A DNA stretch of 64,000 nt, taken from positions 1,879,700-1,943,699 of the forward strand of contig AP014683.1 of NCBI GenBank assembly GCA_000828975.1. Direction: 5' to 3'. Below the pieces are notes generated by a model. It did no database searches and had not been told where the DNA came from. It saw only the letters and a list, made by a program, of their open reading frames with translations. This DNA comes from Burkholderiales bacterium GJ-E10 (GTDB lineage: Bacteria > Pseudomonadota > Gammaproteobacteria > Burkholderiales > Burkholderiaceae_F). The position numbers and the translations under genes were made by a program. Positions 20,376 through 30,347 of the stretch are shown piece after piece. How positions within the stretch are numbered: the stretch's first letter is position 1; the number at the start of each line of letters is the position of its first letter.

Positions 20376-20807
20376 TTACCCGTGCGCCGCCGCGTGATCG
20401 CGACTCGATCCCGAGAAGTCGATGACCAGCCGCACGTTGCTCAACAGCGGGATCGTGTAGGTGTACGCATAGGAAACGACGACCTGATCGCCATCCTTCG
20501 TCACATCGAGATCCCGGCCGTGAATCGAGCTGACGTCGTCGATAGTCGCATACCGGTCGAAGGCCGCCCGGATGCTTTCGACGGTCTGCCCCGAGTCGGC
20601 CGCGCGCTGCACATCCTTTTCGATCGCCAGGTATTCCACCACGGCGGGAACGGTCTTCGCCCCGATCACCATCAGGACAACCACGATCAGGCCGATGAAA
20701 ATCAGCCCGACCAGGCTCAACCCGCGCTGCGATGCCGCAAGCCCCCCCCGCTCGATCGCGGCGCGGACGCCCGCACGATCAATGGAATCTACCGATCCGT
20801 TTGACAT
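20376..20807 (-). CDS. DUF4845 single-pass membrane protein
   Basis: A 143-residue protein with one transmembrane helix ([20 protein letters not shown]) and a periplasmic domain. DUF4845 proteins are found between lepB and rnc in beta- and gammaproteobacteria; their role is unknown. The start ATG lies inside the lepB end (29-base overlap), so translation is probably coupled. No better start exists before the membrane helix. Confidence 0.8.
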   Translation of the reverse strand: MSNGSVDSIDRAGVRAAIERGGLAASQRGLSLVGLIFIGLIVVVLMVIGAKTVPAVVEYLAIEKDVQRAADSGQTVESIRAAFDRYATIDDVSSIHGRDLDVTKDGDQVVVSYAYTYTIPLLSNVRLVIDFSGSSRDHAAAHG

Positions 20808-21756
20808 TGCCGAAGTTCATCCATATGAAAACCGCATGCCCGACCAGATTGCGGTCCGGGACGAAGCCCCAGAACCGGCTGTCCTCGCTATTATCCCGAT
20901 TGTCCCCCATCACGAAATAGCTGTCGGAGGGAACCGTGCAGCGGACCCCTCCGTCGGTGTCGGTGCTGTAGACGCAAGCGCCGGGGTCGTTGTGCTGCGG
21001 CACAGGATACGCCGCGATGCCGTCGCCACCACCCCAGATGACGCGGTGGCGGACCGTCCCCAGGGTCTCCTCATACTGCCGGTAGGTCTGCAGCCGCGAT
21101 GCGTCGAAAAACGGGGCCATCGGCGCCTCGGGGACGACCTTGCCGTTGATCCGGAGGACATGGTCGCGGTAGTCGACGACGTCGCCGGGAAGCCCGACCA
21201 CCCGTTTGATGAAATCCTGACTGGGATCGAGGGGAAACCGGAACACGATCACGTCGCCGCGCTGCGGATGCCCGATGGGAATCAGCGTCCGGTCCCATAC
21301 CGGCATGCGGATTCCGTACTGATACTTGTTCACTAGGATGAGATCGCCGATCCGCAGGGTCGGGATCATCGATCCCGACGGAATGCGGAAGGGTTCGAAC
21401 AGGAAGGAGCGCAGCAGGAACACCGCGACGATGACCGGAAAGAAGCCCGCCGTGTATTCCACCCACCACGGCCGGACCGCAAGGCGTTCCTCCAGTGCCC
21501 GCCGTTCCCGCGCCACCGGCTCCGGCGCGATCGCGCCGGCCTCGCCGTTGCGGCGATCGAATTCCGCCAGCTCCCGTTTCGCGCGCTCGCTCCGCCGGGC
21601 CTTGAGCACCACCAATTCCGCCACGTAATAGACCCCGCTCACCACCGTGCAGAGCAGCAGGAACAGCGCGAAGTCGGTCGGCAGGCGGCCGGACGCCATC
21701 GCGGCCGCATACAGGCCGAGTCCGGCGAGAATGACCGCCGTGATCACGCTCATCAT
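20779..21756 (-). CDS. lepB: Signal peptidase I
   Basis: LepB cleaves signal peptides of exported proteins at the outer face of the inner membrane. The 325-residue product has two N-terminal membrane segments (3-20 and 29-50), a third near 103-120, the catalytic Ser129 in [14 protein letters not shown] and the general base Lys184 in [12 protein letters not shown], and the closing box [17 protein letters not shown] choose the first of two adjacent ATGs at 21756, overlapping the lepA stop and preceded by AGGTGGAGG; the long upstream frame is a lepA shadow. Confidence 0.93.
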   Translation of the reverse strand: MMSVITAVILAGLGLYAAAMASGRLPTDFALFLLLCTVVSGVYYVAELVVLKARRSERAKRELAEFDRRNGEAGAIAPEPVARERRALEERLAVRPWWVEYTAGFFPVIVAVFLLRSFLFEPFRIPSGSMIPTLRIGDLILVNKYQYGIRMPVWDRTLIPIGHPQRGDVIVFRFPLDPSQDFIKRVVGLPGDVVDYRDHVLRINGKVVPEAPMAPFFDASRLQTYRQYEETLGTVRHRVIWGGGDGIAAYPVPQHNDPGACVYSTDTDGGVRCTVPSDSYFVMGDNRDNSEDSRFWGFVPDRNLVGHAVFIWMNFGNVKRIGRFH

Positions 21757-23546
21757 TTGTCCTCCACCTGCAGGATGGCGAGGAACGCCTCCTGCGGAAT
21801 TTCCACCGCCCCGACCTGCTTCATGCGCTTCTTGCCGGCCTTCTGCTTCTCCAGCAGTTTCTTCTTGCGCGTGATGTCGCCGCCATAGCACTTGGCGAGC
21901 ACGTTCTTGCGCAGCGCCTTGACGTTTTCCCGCGCGATGATGTTGGCGCCGATCGCCGCCTGGATCGCGACGTCGAACATCTGCCGGGGAATGAGTTCGC
22001 GCATCTTCGCTGCCAGTTCGCGCCCCCGGTGCATCGCATTTGACCGGTGCACGATCACCGACAGCGCGTCGACCCGATCGCTGTTGATCAGCATGTCGAC
22101 CTTGACGACGTCGGCGGCGCGATACTCGAGGAACTCATAGTCCATCGATGCGTACCCGCGCGACACCGACTTCAGCCGGTCGAAGAAGTCGAGGACGATC
22201 TCGGCCAGCGGCAGTTCGTAGCTCAGATGCACCTGGCGGCCGTGATAGCTCATGTTCTTCTGCACGCCGCGCTTGCCGACGCACAGCGTGATCACCACGC
22301 CGACGAACTCCTGCGGAACGAAGATCGTGACCGACACGATCGGCTCGCGGATCTCCTCGATGCGCGCGGGATCCGGCATCTTCGAGGGGTTCTCCACCAT
22401 CAGGACCGTGCCGTCGCGCAACACGACCTCGTAGACCACCGAGGGCGCGGTGGTGATGAGGTCCATGTCGTATTCCCGCTCGAGCCGCTCCTGCACGATG
22501 TCCATGTGCAGCAGCCCGAGGAATCCGCACCGGAAGCCGAAGCCCAGCGCCTGCGAGACTTCCGGCTCGAACTGCAACGCCGAGTCGTTGAGTTGCAGTT
22601 TGGTGAGCGCATCGCGCAAGGCCTCGTACTGGTTGGCCTCGACCGGGAACAGGCCCGCGAACACCTGCGGCTTGACCTCCTTGAACCCGGGCAGCGGCGC
22701 CGCAGCGGGCCGCTGCGCCGCCGTCACCGTGTCGCCCACCCGGGCATCGCGCAGTTCCTTGATGCCCGCGATGACGAACCCCACCTCGCCGGCGGACAAC
22801 TGGGGACGGCCCTGCGACTTGGGCGTGAACACGCCGACCTGCTCGCAGAGATGGACGGCGCCCGTCGCCATCAGCAGGATCTTGTCCTTGGGCCGCAGGA
22901 CGCCATTGACCACGCGCACCAGCATCACGACGCCGACATAGTTGTCGAACCAGGAGTCGATGACCAGCGCCTGCAATGGCGCCTGCACGTCGCCGCGCGG
23001 GGGCGGCACGCGCGCGACGATCCGTTCGAGGATTTCGTCGACACCGAGGCCCGTCTTGGCGCTGGCCAGCACCGCATCGGATGCATCGATCCCGATGACA
23101 TCCTCGATCTCCGCCCGCGCCTGCTCCGGATTGGCCTGGGGCAGATCCATCTTGTTGAGCACCGGCAGGACTTCGACGCCGAGTTCGATCGCCGTGTAGC
23201 AGTTGGCGACCGTCTGCGCTTCGACCCCCTGCGATGCGTCGACGACCAGCAGCGCCCCCTCGCACGCCGAAAGCGAGCGGCTGACCTCATAGGAAAAATC
23301 GACGTGGCCGGGGGTGTCGATGAGGTTGAGGTTGTAGCGCTGGCCGTCGGGGGCGACATAGGTGAGCGCCGCCGTCTGTGCCTTGATGGTGATGCCGCGC
23401 TCGCGCTCGAGATCCATCGAGTCGAGGACCTGCTCCCGGATTTCCCGGTCGGCCAGGCCGCCACAGCGCAGGATCAGGCGATCGGCCAGGGTGGATTTGC
23501 CATGGTCGATATGGGCGATGATCGAGAAATTACGGATATGCTGCAT
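21753..23546 (-). CDS. lepA: Elongation factor 4
   Basis: LepA (EF4) is a ribosome-associated GTPase that affects translation initiation and back-translocation. The 597-residue protein starts [20 protein letters not shown] (G1), has G2 RGITIKA, G3 DTPGHVDF, G4 NKMD, domains II and III (EF-G like), and the LepA-specific C-terminal domain ([37 protein letters not shown]). Length is standard. It overlaps lepB. Confidence 0.97.
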   Translation of the reverse strand: MQHIRNFSIIAHIDHGKSTLADRLILRCGGLADREIREQVLDSMDLERERGITIKAQTAALTYVAPDGQRYNLNLIDTPGHVDFSYEVSRSLSACEGALLVVDASQGVEAQTVANCYTAIELGVEVLPVLNKMDLPQANPEQARAEIEDVIGIDASDAVLASAKTGLGVDEILERIVARVPPPRGDVQAPLQALVIDSWFDNYVGVVMLVRVVNGVLRPKDKILLMATGAVHLCEQVGVFTPKSQGRPQLSAGEVGFVIAGIKELRDARVGDTVTAAQRPAAAPLPGFKEVKPQVFAGLFPVEANQYEALRDALTKLQLNDSALQFEPEVSQALGFGFRCGFLGLLHMDIVQERLEREYDMDLITTAPSVVYEVVLRDGTVLMVENPSKMPDPARIEEIREPIVSVTIFVPQEFVGVVITLCVGKRGVQKNMSYHGRQVHLSYELPLAEIVLDFFDRLKSVSRGYASMDYEFLEYRAADVVKVDMLINSDRVDALSVIVHRSNAMHRGRELAAKMRELIPRQMFDVAIQAAIGANIIARENVKALRKNVLAKCYGGDITRKKKLLEKQKAGKKRMKQVGAVEIPQEAFLAILQVEDK

Positions 23547-23636
23547 TTCGAAAAGGACGCGGCCGGCCCTTGAGGGCCGGCCGGTTCAAGGAGTTCGTGA
23601 CCGCGCGGAAGGCGCGCGGCCCGACGATTCTATCCG

Positions 23637-25103
23637 TTAATTCCCGGATGGACTCAGGACAACCCAGTTCGACTGTCCGCCCCGGCGCACCAGGACGGGA
23701 ATCGGCCTCGTGAAATGGAGCTTCGAGACCAGGCCGCGGAACTGCTGGACGTCGCGGATCGGCATATTCGCGATGTTGATCAGGACGTCACCGGTCTGGA
23801 TCCCCGCCGAACCCGCCGCCCCGGACGCCGATTCGACGATGACCCCACCGGCGATCTGCAGACTCTGCCGCTGATCGGGCGACAGATCGGAAACCACCAG
23901 TCCGAGCGCATCCGGCTTCTTCGGCGCCGGCGCAGGACTTGCCGGGGGCGACCCGGACTGGCCCGACTCCTGCGGCATCACGCCGACCACGACCGCCAGC
24001 ACCTTCGCCGCCCCGCTGCGCCACACGGTCAGGGTCGTATGCGTCCCCGGCGCGGTATCCGCCACCATGCGCCGCAGGCTCGCCGAGTCTTCGACCGGCT
24101 TGCCGGCAAACCGGATGATCACGTCGCCCGCCTGCACGCCGGCCTTCTGGGCCGGTCCATCCGGTTCGACCTGGGCGACCGACGCCCCCTCGGACCGCGG
24201 CAGACCGATGGCGGTGGCGACATCGGGATCGACCTCACCGATCAGCACGCCGATGCGGCCGCGCACCACCTTGCCCTTGGTGCGCAGGATGTTGGCGATC
24301 CGTTGCGCCTCATCGATCGGGATGGCGAAGGAAATCCCGGCATAGGAGCCGGACGTGGTGAAGATCTGGGAGTTGATCCCGACCACCTCCCCGCGCATAT
24401 TGATGAGCGGTCCACCGGAATTTCCCGGGTTCACCGGCGCATCGGTCTGGATGAACGGCAGCAACTCGCCCGTCTCGCGGTTCATGGCGCTGACGATTCC
24501 GTGCGTGACGGTGTTCTGCAGATCGAACGGCGATCCGATCGCGATCACCCATTCCCCGACCCGCAATTTGGACGGATCGCCCAGTTTGAGCGTCGGCAGA
24601 TCCTTGCCGCCGTCGATCTTGACCAGGGCCACATCGGAACGCGGGTCGGATCCGATGAGCCGTCCCTTGAACTCCCGCTTGTCGGGGAACGTCACGGTGA
24701 TCTCATCGGCCCCTTCGACCACATGCGCATTGGTGATCAGGTACCCATCGGGCGAGATCAGGAACCCCGAGCCGACGCCCCGCGGCATTTCGCGCTCGGT
24801 GCGCGGCGCCGGCGCAGCCCCCGAACCCGGCCCGGAATCGCCGGGCTGCTGCGGCAGGAACCGGTGGAAGAAGTTGTAGAACGGATCGTTCGGATCCATG
24901 TTGGGCGGGGAAAACGGCTGCTGCGGGCCGGATGGCACGGCAACCCGCGAGGCCGTCCGGATGTTGACGACTGCGGGCGCGGTCTTGGCGACCAGATCGG
25001 CAAAGTCGGGCGGGCCCGACACCGGGGGCTCCTGCGCGTGCGACAACGGCATTGCGCCGACCAGGAGGAACGCCAGCAGACCACGGACAAGGAAGCTTTT
25101 CAT
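23637..25103 (-). CDS. mucD: DegP/MucD-type periplasmic serine protease
   Basis: A periplasmic HtrA protease/chaperone that degrades misfolded envelope proteins. The signal peptide is MKSFLVRGLLAFLLVGAMPLSHA. The trypsin-like domain has His127 (ITNAHVV), Asp157 (DPRSDVALVKI) and Ser229 (NPGNSGGPL), followed by two PDZ domains (about 265-365 and 390-485) separated by a Pro/Ala-rich linker. It lies directly downstream of rpoE-rseA-rseB, as mucD does in Pseudomonas and Burkholderiales, implying sigma-E control. Length 488 fits. Confidence 0.93.
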   Translation of the reverse strand: MKSFLVRGLLAFLLVGAMPLSHAQEPPVSGPPDFADLVAKTAPAVVNIRTASRVAVPSGPQQPFSPPNMDPNDPFYNFFHRFLPQQPGDSGPGSGAAPAPRTEREMPRGVGSGFLISPDGYLITNAHVVEGADEITVTFPDKREFKGRLIGSDPRSDVALVKIDGGKDLPTLKLGDPSKLRVGEWVIAIGSPFDLQNTVTHGIVSAMNRETGELLPFIQTDAPVNPGNSGGPLINMRGEVVGINSQIFTTSGSYAGISFAIPIDEAQRIANILRTKGKVVRGRIGVLIGEVDPDVATAIGLPRSEGASVAQVEPDGPAQKAGVQAGDVIIRFAGKPVEDSASLRRMVADTAPGTHTTLTVWRSGAAKVLAVVVGVMPQESGQSGSPPASPAPAPKKPDALGLVVSDLSPDQRQSLQIAGGVIVESASGAAGSAGIQTGDVLINIANMPIRDVQQFRGLVSKLHFTRPIPVLVRRGGQSNWVVLSPSGN

Positions 25104-25136
25104 AACTCCGATTTTTCCGGAAAGAAACCCTAAGGA

Positions 25137-26165
25137 TCAGTGGGGGACGGACTGGTGTACCACGGATTCCGCGACCGACTCCGCGGTGGCGGGCGGGACG
25201 TCTCCCACCACCGTGACCCGGGCGTCGTCGACCTGGCGCGACACCGCTGCAACCGGACCGCGCTGCTCCGCCGGCAGCGTACCCGATACGGGGGCGCCAG
25301 GCTCGATGAACACCGAAATCGTCGCCAGACCATCCGAATATACCGCCTGCAGCGCGGACCGCGAACCTGCGGGGCCGGCGCCGATCAGGCGCCGCACGAC
25401 CTCGGCGAGACGATGGAAGCCGCTCGGCGCGGTGACGTGCCACCCTTCCTGACGCAACGCCGTCGCCCGCGCATGCGCCTGCTCGACCGTCCATCCGGCC
25501 GTCGGCCACGACGGATTGAGCAGCGCCGGGTCGATTGGCCCGCCGACATGCACATCCGTAAACGCGATCTGCTCCAGCACGGCGCCGCTCGTATTCAGGG
25601 TCTGCGCCTTGAACAGCAGGCCGGTCGCCGGGTCGACACACAGACGATAGCCATAGCGCAGCCGATCCCGCGGTACCAGTTCCACCACGTCGCAGGCGAT
25701 CCCCGCAACCCGGTCGGCCCCGACGCGGCGAAGGGTGTAGTGGCGCAGGATGCTCTTCGCACCGGGATGGGCGAAGGCCGGGAAATCCCGCAAATCCTCA
25801 TGCCGGACGACGACCCGCCGCCACCGGGGATAGAGACAGCGCACCGTGTCGCCGGTGCGGATGAATTCACGCGGCTGGCCGTCCAGCGTCAGCACCCGTT
25901 CATGGGAACGCTTGCCGTCGAAGACATGCACCACCCGCGACGCGTCGACTTCGTCGCCGCGCTGCACCACGACGGTGCCGACGAAATCCTCATTCCGCGC
26001 GGCGGCTTCGATGGCCTCGAGCAACCCGGCGTCCGACCGTGCGGACCGCCCCGCCGGCACCGCGGCGCCATCGGTTCCGCCCGCGCGCGCGGCCGGAACC
26101 CATGCGACAGCCGCGATCAGGACGATCGGCGCCCAGGAACGGAATCGGAACACGGCGGAGGTCAA
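25137..26165 (-). CDS. rseB: RseB/MucB periplasmic sigma-E modulator
   Basis: RseB binds the periplasmic part of RseA and protects it from DegS, releasing it when it senses lipopolysaccharide or misfolded lipoproteins. The 342-residue protein has a signal peptide ending VPAARA, an N-terminal lipoprotein-carrier-like domain (EDFVGTVVVQRGDEVDASRVVH, HERVLTLDGQPREFIR) and the smaller C-terminal domain (GWHVTAPSGFHRL ... YSDGLATISVFIE). The ATG overlaps the rseA stop by four bases. Confidence 0.92.
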   Translation of the reverse strand: MTSAVFRFRSWAPIVLIAAVAWVPAARAGGTDGAAVPAGRSARSDAGLLEAIEAAARNEDFVGTVVVQRGDEVDASRVVHVFDGKRSHERVLTLDGQPREFIRTGDTVRCLYPRWRRVVVRHEDLRDFPAFAHPGAKSILRHYTLRRVGADRVAGIACDVVELVPRDRLRYGYRLCVDPATGLLFKAQTLNTSGAVLEQIAFTDVHVGGPIDPALLNPSWPTAGWTVEQAHARATALRQEGWHVTAPSGFHRLAEVVRRLIGAGPAGSRSALQAVYSDGLATISVFIEPGAPVSGTLPAEQRGPVAAVSRQVDDARVTVVGDVPPATAESVAESVVHQSVPH

Positions 26166-26860
26166 CGTGCGGCAGCCCCGTCGGGACGCAGGATCACGTC
26201 CGCGGCCGGCATCACGCCATACCCGGCATAGTCGCTATGCGCATCGATGTAAGGCCCCCATCCTGCGTCGAACGACGCCGGCCGCATCGCCTGCACGGCG
26301 GCGCGGCCGCTTGCAATGTCGGCCCCGGAGCCGCCCATCGCCACGGCTTGCGCCGTGTCGGACTTCCGGACCGGTGCCGCAGCAGCGACGACGGGAGCGG
26401 GCGCCAGGGCCACCGTCGGCACCCCCGACCGCACTGCGCTTCCGGGCAGACCGCTGCTGCCGTCTCGCAACATGGGAACCGCCACGAACACCAGTACGGC
26501 TGCGGCCGCGGCGATCGCCCCGGCGCTCGCCGCGCGATGCCCCCAGCGCGACGGACCCCGGTGCGTCGGCGCCGCCGATCCAGCCAGCGCCTGCGGTGCC
26601 AGCAACGCAGGCTCCGCTTCCAACGCGCGCACGATGCGCGAGCAGAGTTGCGGGGAATGCAAGGCAGCGACTTCTTCCGAGCGCAGGGCATCGCCCACCC
26701 ACGTCCAATCCTCGATCCGCCGCCGCCATGCAGCATTGCTGGAAAGACTCTGGGCGATGCCGTGTCCGGACTCCGGTTCGACCTCGCCGTCGAGCCATGC
26801 CGACAGAAACTCCCCGTCGGGCACCGCCGTCGCCCCGGGGGAAGTTGGTTGCGCTTTCAT
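26162..26860 (-). CDS. rseA: RseA/MucA anti-sigma-E factor
   Basis: RseA holds sigma-E inactive at the membrane and is destroyed by regulated proteolysis during envelope stress. The N-terminal cytoplasmic domain (FLSAWLDGEVEPESG ... RRRIEDWTWVGDALRSE) matches the anti-sigma fold, followed by one transmembrane helix (GAIAAAAAVLVFVAVPML, about 113-130) and an Ala/Pro-rich periplasmic tail. The length is 232 residues. It lies 27 bases after rpoE. Confidence 0.9.
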   Translation of the reverse strand: MKAQPTSPGATAVPDGEFLSAWLDGEVEPESGHGIAQSLSSNAAWRRRIEDWTWVGDALRSEEVAALHSPQLCSRIVRALEAEPALLAPQALAGSAAPTHRGPSRWGHRAASAGAIAAAAAVLVFVAVPMLRDGSSGLPGSAVRSGVPTVALAPAPVVAAAAPVRKSDTAQAVAMGGSGADIASGRAAVQAMRPASFDAGWGPYIDAHSDYAGYGVMPAADVILRPDGAAAR

Positions 26861-26887
26861 CTGATGTCTCCCTGCGATCTGCTTTTT

Positions 26888-27487
26888 TTACCAGCGTTTG
26901 TCCTGCGGCGTGTCCAATAGCGGACGCAGTTCCTGCGCGATCGCCTCCCGGGCACGAAAGATGCGCGAACGCACCGTTCCGACCGGGCAGTTCATCGCCG
27001 CGGCAATTTCGTCGTAGCTCAACCCTTCGAGTTCGCGCAGCACGATCGCCGTGCGCAATTCTTCCGGGAGCTGGTCGATCGCCCGATTAACCGCAAGGCC
27101 GATCTGGCGGGACTGATAGACGGATTCGGGGGTATCGACGTCGGGCTGCGCGAACGGCTCGTCACCGCCATCGGCATCCTCGAAATCGCCGGCGGCCACG
27201 GTGGGAGCCTTGCGCCCCTGGGCGGCGAAATGATTCTTCGCCGTATTGATCGCAATCCGGTAGAGCCAAGTGTAGAAGGCGCTTTCGCCGCGGAAGCTCG
27301 GCAAGGCGCGGTAGGCCTTGATGAAGGCTTCCTGGGTCACATCTTCGATGTCGGATGGATCGCGGATCATGCGCGCCAACAGCCTTGAAATCTTGCGCTG
27401 GTACTTCGCCACCAATATCTCGAACGCACGCTTGTCGCCGTGCTGAACGCGACGAACCAATTGCCAGTCGGCGTCGCGCTCGCTCAT
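26888..27487 (-). CDS. rpoE: Extracytoplasmic stress sigma factor, sigma-E
   Basis: RpoE directs RNA polymerase to envelope-stress promoters. The 199-residue protein begins MSERDADWQLVRRVQHGDKRAFEILV; region 2 has YQRKISRLLARMIRDPSDIEDVTQEAFIKAYRAL and FYTWLYRIAINTAKN, region 4 has LPEELRTAIVLRELEGLSYDEIAAAMNCPVGTVRSRIFRAR. I use ATG 27487; the frame continues upstream but through the promoter region. A candidate self-recognised promoter lies 18-46 bases upstream. Confidence 0.95.
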   Translation of the reverse strand: MSERDADWQLVRRVQHGDKRAFEILVAKYQRKISRLLARMIRDPSDIEDVTQEAFIKAYRALPSFRGESAFYTWLYRIAINTAKNHFAAQGRKAPTVAAGDFEDADGGDEPFAQPDVDTPESVYQSRQIGLAVNRAIDQLPEELRTAIVLRELEGLSYDEIAAAMNCPVGTVRSRIFRAREAIAQELRPLLDTPQDKRW

Positions 27488-27504
27488 TCGAAATGCCTGG
27501 GGGT

Positions 27505-27533
27505 TGTGACCACGATCCGAAAAATTAGTTTCC
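27505..27533 (-). promoter_or_regulatory. Candidate sigma-E promoter for rpoE-rseAB-mucD
   Basis: On the minus strand GGAAAC (27533-27528) is followed after 17 bases by GTC (27510-27508), matching the AAC / GTC core spacing of ECF sigma-E promoters, shortly before the rpoE start. This fits autoregulation, but it lies inside the 3' end of the upstream small membrane gene and the -10 match is partial. Confidence 0.35.
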
Positions 27534-27881
27534 GCGTACGGGATTCCACCGCAGCTGGGCGGCCAATCTCCGGAACGCAGTACCGCCAACCGCATCGCGC
27601 CAGACGGCGACCGTCCCGGCGTCGCAGCGCAGAACGATCCGTGCCGGTCCGATCACCCGGGCCCGCGCGCCCGTCACCAGCACCGGCCCGCGCGGCCCGC
27701 CGTTGCGTGCAAGGATTGCCAACGCTACGCCGACCACCGCACAGGCCAGGGCCGCTACCCCGGCGATCGCCGTGCCGATCGCCAGGATCGGGAGCGCCAA
27801 TCCGCCGGTCGCTCCCGCGGCGCACCACAGCCACCGCGTTCGCGCGGGCGAGGAATGGAGGATCAAAACCGTTCCGATCAT
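27525..27881 (-). CDS. Small membrane protein between fabF and rpoE
   Basis: A 118-residue protein with a hydrophobic hairpin (WLWCAAGATGGLALPILAIG, then AIAGVAALACAVVGVALAIL) followed by a soluble beta-rich tail (RARVIGPARIVLRCDAGTVAVWRD). Size, topology and position resemble YgfX-like proteins found before rpoE in betaproteobacteria, but the match is weak and I give no symbol. It starts after fabF by 66 bases and ends 37 bases before the rpoE start. Confidence 0.6.
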   Translation of the reverse strand: MIGTVLILHSSPARTRWLWCAAGATGGLALPILAIGTAIAGVAALACAVVGVALAILARNGGPRGPVLVTGARARVIGPARIVLRCDAGTVAVWRDAVGGTAFRRLAAQLRWNPVRGN

Positions 27882-27947
27882 GCGCTCCCCGTTCCTTCCG
27901 CCGGGCGGAAGCGAAAAAATCCGAATGGCGTTGCGACCGATCGCAGG

Positions 27948-29186
27948 TCAAACGCGCTTGAAGATCAGCGTTCCGTTCGTTCCGCCGAAGCCGAAGGAGT
28001 TTTTCATCGCGTACTCGATCTTCATCGGCCGCGCTTCGTTCGCACAGTAATCCAGATCGCATTCGGGATCAGGGTTCTGGAGATTGATGGTCGGCGGAGA
28101 TACCTGGTGATGCACGGCAAGGGCCGTGAACACCGACTCGATCCCGCCGGCGCCGCCAAGCAGGTGGCCGGTCATCGACTTGGTCGAATTGACGACGAGG
28201 TTGCGCGCCGCATCGCCGAACGCAAGCTTGATCGCGTTGGTTTCGTTGATGTCGCCCGGAGGCGTCGAGGTGCCATGGGCGTTGAGATACTGGATCTCAT
28301 CGCCGTTGATCCCCGCACTGCGCAACGCCGCCACCATGCTCCGGCGCGGACCATCGACGTCCGGCGACGTCATGTGATAGGCATCTGCAGTCATGCCGAA
28401 GCCGACCAGTTCGCAGTAGATCCGGGCGCCGCGGGCACGCGCGTGTTCGTACTCTTCGAGCACCAGGACGCCACCGCCCTCACCCAGTACGAATCCGTCG
28501 CGATCCTTGTCGAACGGCCGGCTCGCACCTTCCGGATCGTCGTTGCGCGTCGACAACGCCTGCATCGCGGCGAATCCGCCGACACCCAGCGGACAGACGG
28601 TGCTCTCCGCGCCCCCGGCCAGCATGACGTCGGCATCGCCCGATCCGATGAGCCGACCCGCCATGCCGATCGAATGCAAGCCCGTGGTGCAGGCCGATAC
28701 GATCGCGAAATTCGGTCCCTTGAGGCCGAACATGATCGAAACGTTGCCAGCGATCATGTTGATGATCGCGCCGGGGATCAGGAAGGGCGAAATGCGCCGC
28801 GGACCCCGGGTCATCACCTCTTCGTAGTTGTTCTCGATCAGCGGCAGACCGCCGATGCCCGAGCCGACCATGCAGCCGATCCGCTCGCGATTGGCATCGG
28901 TGATCTCGAGGCCGGAATCGCGCAGGGCCTGAACCGAGGCCGCCACGCCGTAATGGATGAAGGTATCCATCCGCCGGACTTCCTTCGCCGGCACATAGTC
29001 CGTCACCTGGAAATCACGCACCTCGCCCGCGATCTGCGAGCGATATGCGGATGCGTCATAACGCGTGATCCGTCGGATACCGGACTTGCCGGCGAGAACA
29101 TTGGACCACGCGGCAGGCACGTCGTTGCCAACGGGAGAAATGATCCCCAGGCCGGTAACGACTACCCTGCGATGCAGACTGCTCAT
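27948..29186 (-). CDS. fabF: 3-oxoacyl-[ACP] synthase II (beta-ketoacyl-ACP synthase)
   Basis: FabF elongates acyl-ACP by condensation with malonyl-ACP. The 412-residue thiolase-fold enzyme has the nucleophile Cys in [14 protein letters not shown], the two catalytic His in [11 protein letters not shown] and [15 protein letters not shown], and starts [17 protein letters not shown]. It follows acpP by 16 bases, the standard acpP-fabF pair. Confidence 0.96.
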   Translation of the reverse strand: MSSLHRRVVVTGLGIISPVGNDVPAAWSNVLAGKSGIRRITRYDASAYRSQIAGEVRDFQVTDYVPAKEVRRMDTFIHYGVAASVQALRDSGLEITDANRERIGCMVGSGIGGLPLIENNYEEVMTRGPRRISPFLIPGAIINMIAGNVSIMFGLKGPNFAIVSACTTGLHSIGMAGRLIGSGDADVMLAGGAESTVCPLGVGGFAAMQALSTRNDDPEGASRPFDKDRDGFVLGEGGGVLVLEEYEHARARGARIYCELVGFGMTADAYHMTSPDVDGPRRSMVAALRSAGINGDEIQYLNAHGTSTPPGDINETNAIKLAFGDAARNLVVNSTKSMTGHLLGGAGGIESVFTALAVHHQVSPPTINLQNPDPECDLDYCANEARPMKIEYAMKNSFGFGGTNGTLIFKRV

Positions 29187-29202
29187 GGAAACCGACCCCG
29201 CC

Positions 29203-29445
29203 TCACGCTTTCTTCAGATGGGCGTTGACGTAGTCGATCGCCTGCTGCACCGTGCGGATCTTCTCCGCCTCTTCGTCCGGAATCTCGCACTCGAACTCGT
29301 CCTCGAGCGCCATCACCAGTTCCACGGTGTCGAGCGAATCCGCCCCGAGGTCATCCACGAACGCCGATTCGTTCTTGATGTCGGCCTCGTTCACGCCGAG
29401 TTGCTCGGCCACGATTTTTTTTACGCGCTGTTCAATGCTGTCCAT
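29203..29445 (-). CDS. acpP: Acyl carrier protein
   Basis: The 80-residue acidic four-helix protein carries growing fatty acids on phosphopantetheine attached to Ser in [15 protein letters not shown]. It starts [18 protein letters not shown]. The upstream gap to fabG (130 bases) contains a GAGGAGG ribosome-binding site and probably its own promoter, in line with the high expression needed. Confidence 0.97.
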   Translation of the reverse strand: MDSIEQRVKKIVAEQLGVNEADIKNESAFVDDLGADSLDTVELVMALEDEFECEIPDEEAEKIRTVQQAIDYVNAHLKKA

Positions 29446-29576
29446 AAATACCCCTCCTCGTGCCTTTCATCACGGAAACGCGATGCACCGTCCGCGCCTC
29501 CTCTAAAAGAGAACGTGCCGTCCCTTTTTGCGCAAAGGGCGGGCGATTCTAACAGTTTGGCGGATTCCGCCGCCGG

Positions 29577-30347
29577 TCACGCCATATACATGCCGCCGTT
29601 GACGTGCAGGACGGCCCCGGTCACGTACGCACCGGCCTTGGATGCGAGAAATGTCACCGCTCCGGCGATCTCCTGCGCCTGCCCCAGCCGGCCCAGCGGA
29701 ATCTGCCCGAGCAGCGCCTGCGTCTGCTGCGGATTGAGCGCCCGTGTCATGTCGGTTTCGATGAAACCCGGCGCGACGCAGTTCACGGTGACGCCGCGCC
29801 CCCCCAGTTCCCGCGCGAGGGAACGGGTCATTCCCTCGAGGCCGGCCTTGGCCGCCGCGTAGTTCGCCTGTCCGGCATTGCCGGCCGAGCCCACCACGGA
29901 GGAAATATTGATGATCCGGCCATGCCGGGCTTTCATCATGCCCCGCATCGCCGCGCGCGCCAGTCGGAACGCGGCGCTCAGATTGGTGTCGAGCACGGCA
30001 TCCCACTCCTCGTCGCGCAGGCGCATGGCGAGGGTATCCGCGGTGATGCCGGCGTTGTTGACGAGGACGGAGAGCTTCCCGAAACGCTCCGACACCTCCT
30101 GCACGGCCGCATCGCAGCGTGCGCGGTCGCGCACGTCGAGCACCAGCCCCGCCCCGGTTCCGCCCTGCTCCGCAATGCGCCGGGAAATCCCGTCCGCACC
30201 CTCGGGGGTCGTAGCCGTGCCGACGACGGTCGCCCCCGCCTGCGCGAGCGCCTCCAGAATGGCGCGGCCGATCCCGCGCGACGCGCCGGTGACCAGCGCA
30301 ACCTCGCCGCGCAGGGCTTCAGCCGAAAACACCAAGGACTCGCTCAT
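29577..30347 (-). CDS. fabG: 3-oxoacyl-[ACP] reductase
   Basis: FabG reduces beta-ketoacyl-ACP with NADPH. The 256-residue short-chain dehydrogenase has the cofactor loop TGASRGIGRAI, NNAG, the catalytic Ser (ISSVVGSAG) and YAAAK, and ends HVNGGMYMA. The N-terminus (MSESLVFSAEA) is about ten residues longer than usual. The start overlaps fabD by four bases. Confidence 0.95.
   Translation of the reverse strand: MSESLVFSAEALRGEVALVTGASRGIGRAILEALAQAGATVVGTATTPEGADGISRRIAEQGGTGAGLVLDVRDRARCDAAVQEVSERFGKLSVLVNNAGITADTLAMRLRDEEWDAVLDTNLSAAFRLARAAMRGMMKARHGRIINISSVVGSAGNAGQANYAAAKAGLEGMTRSLARELGGRGVTVNCVAPGFIETDMTRALNPQQTQALLGQIPLGRLGQAQEIAGAVTFLASKAGAYVTGAVLHVNGGMYMA

Noticed and set aside
27525..27881. 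Calling the small gene before rpoE a CptA/YgfX toxin
   Set aside because: Only topology and position agree; sequence features are too weak for that name.
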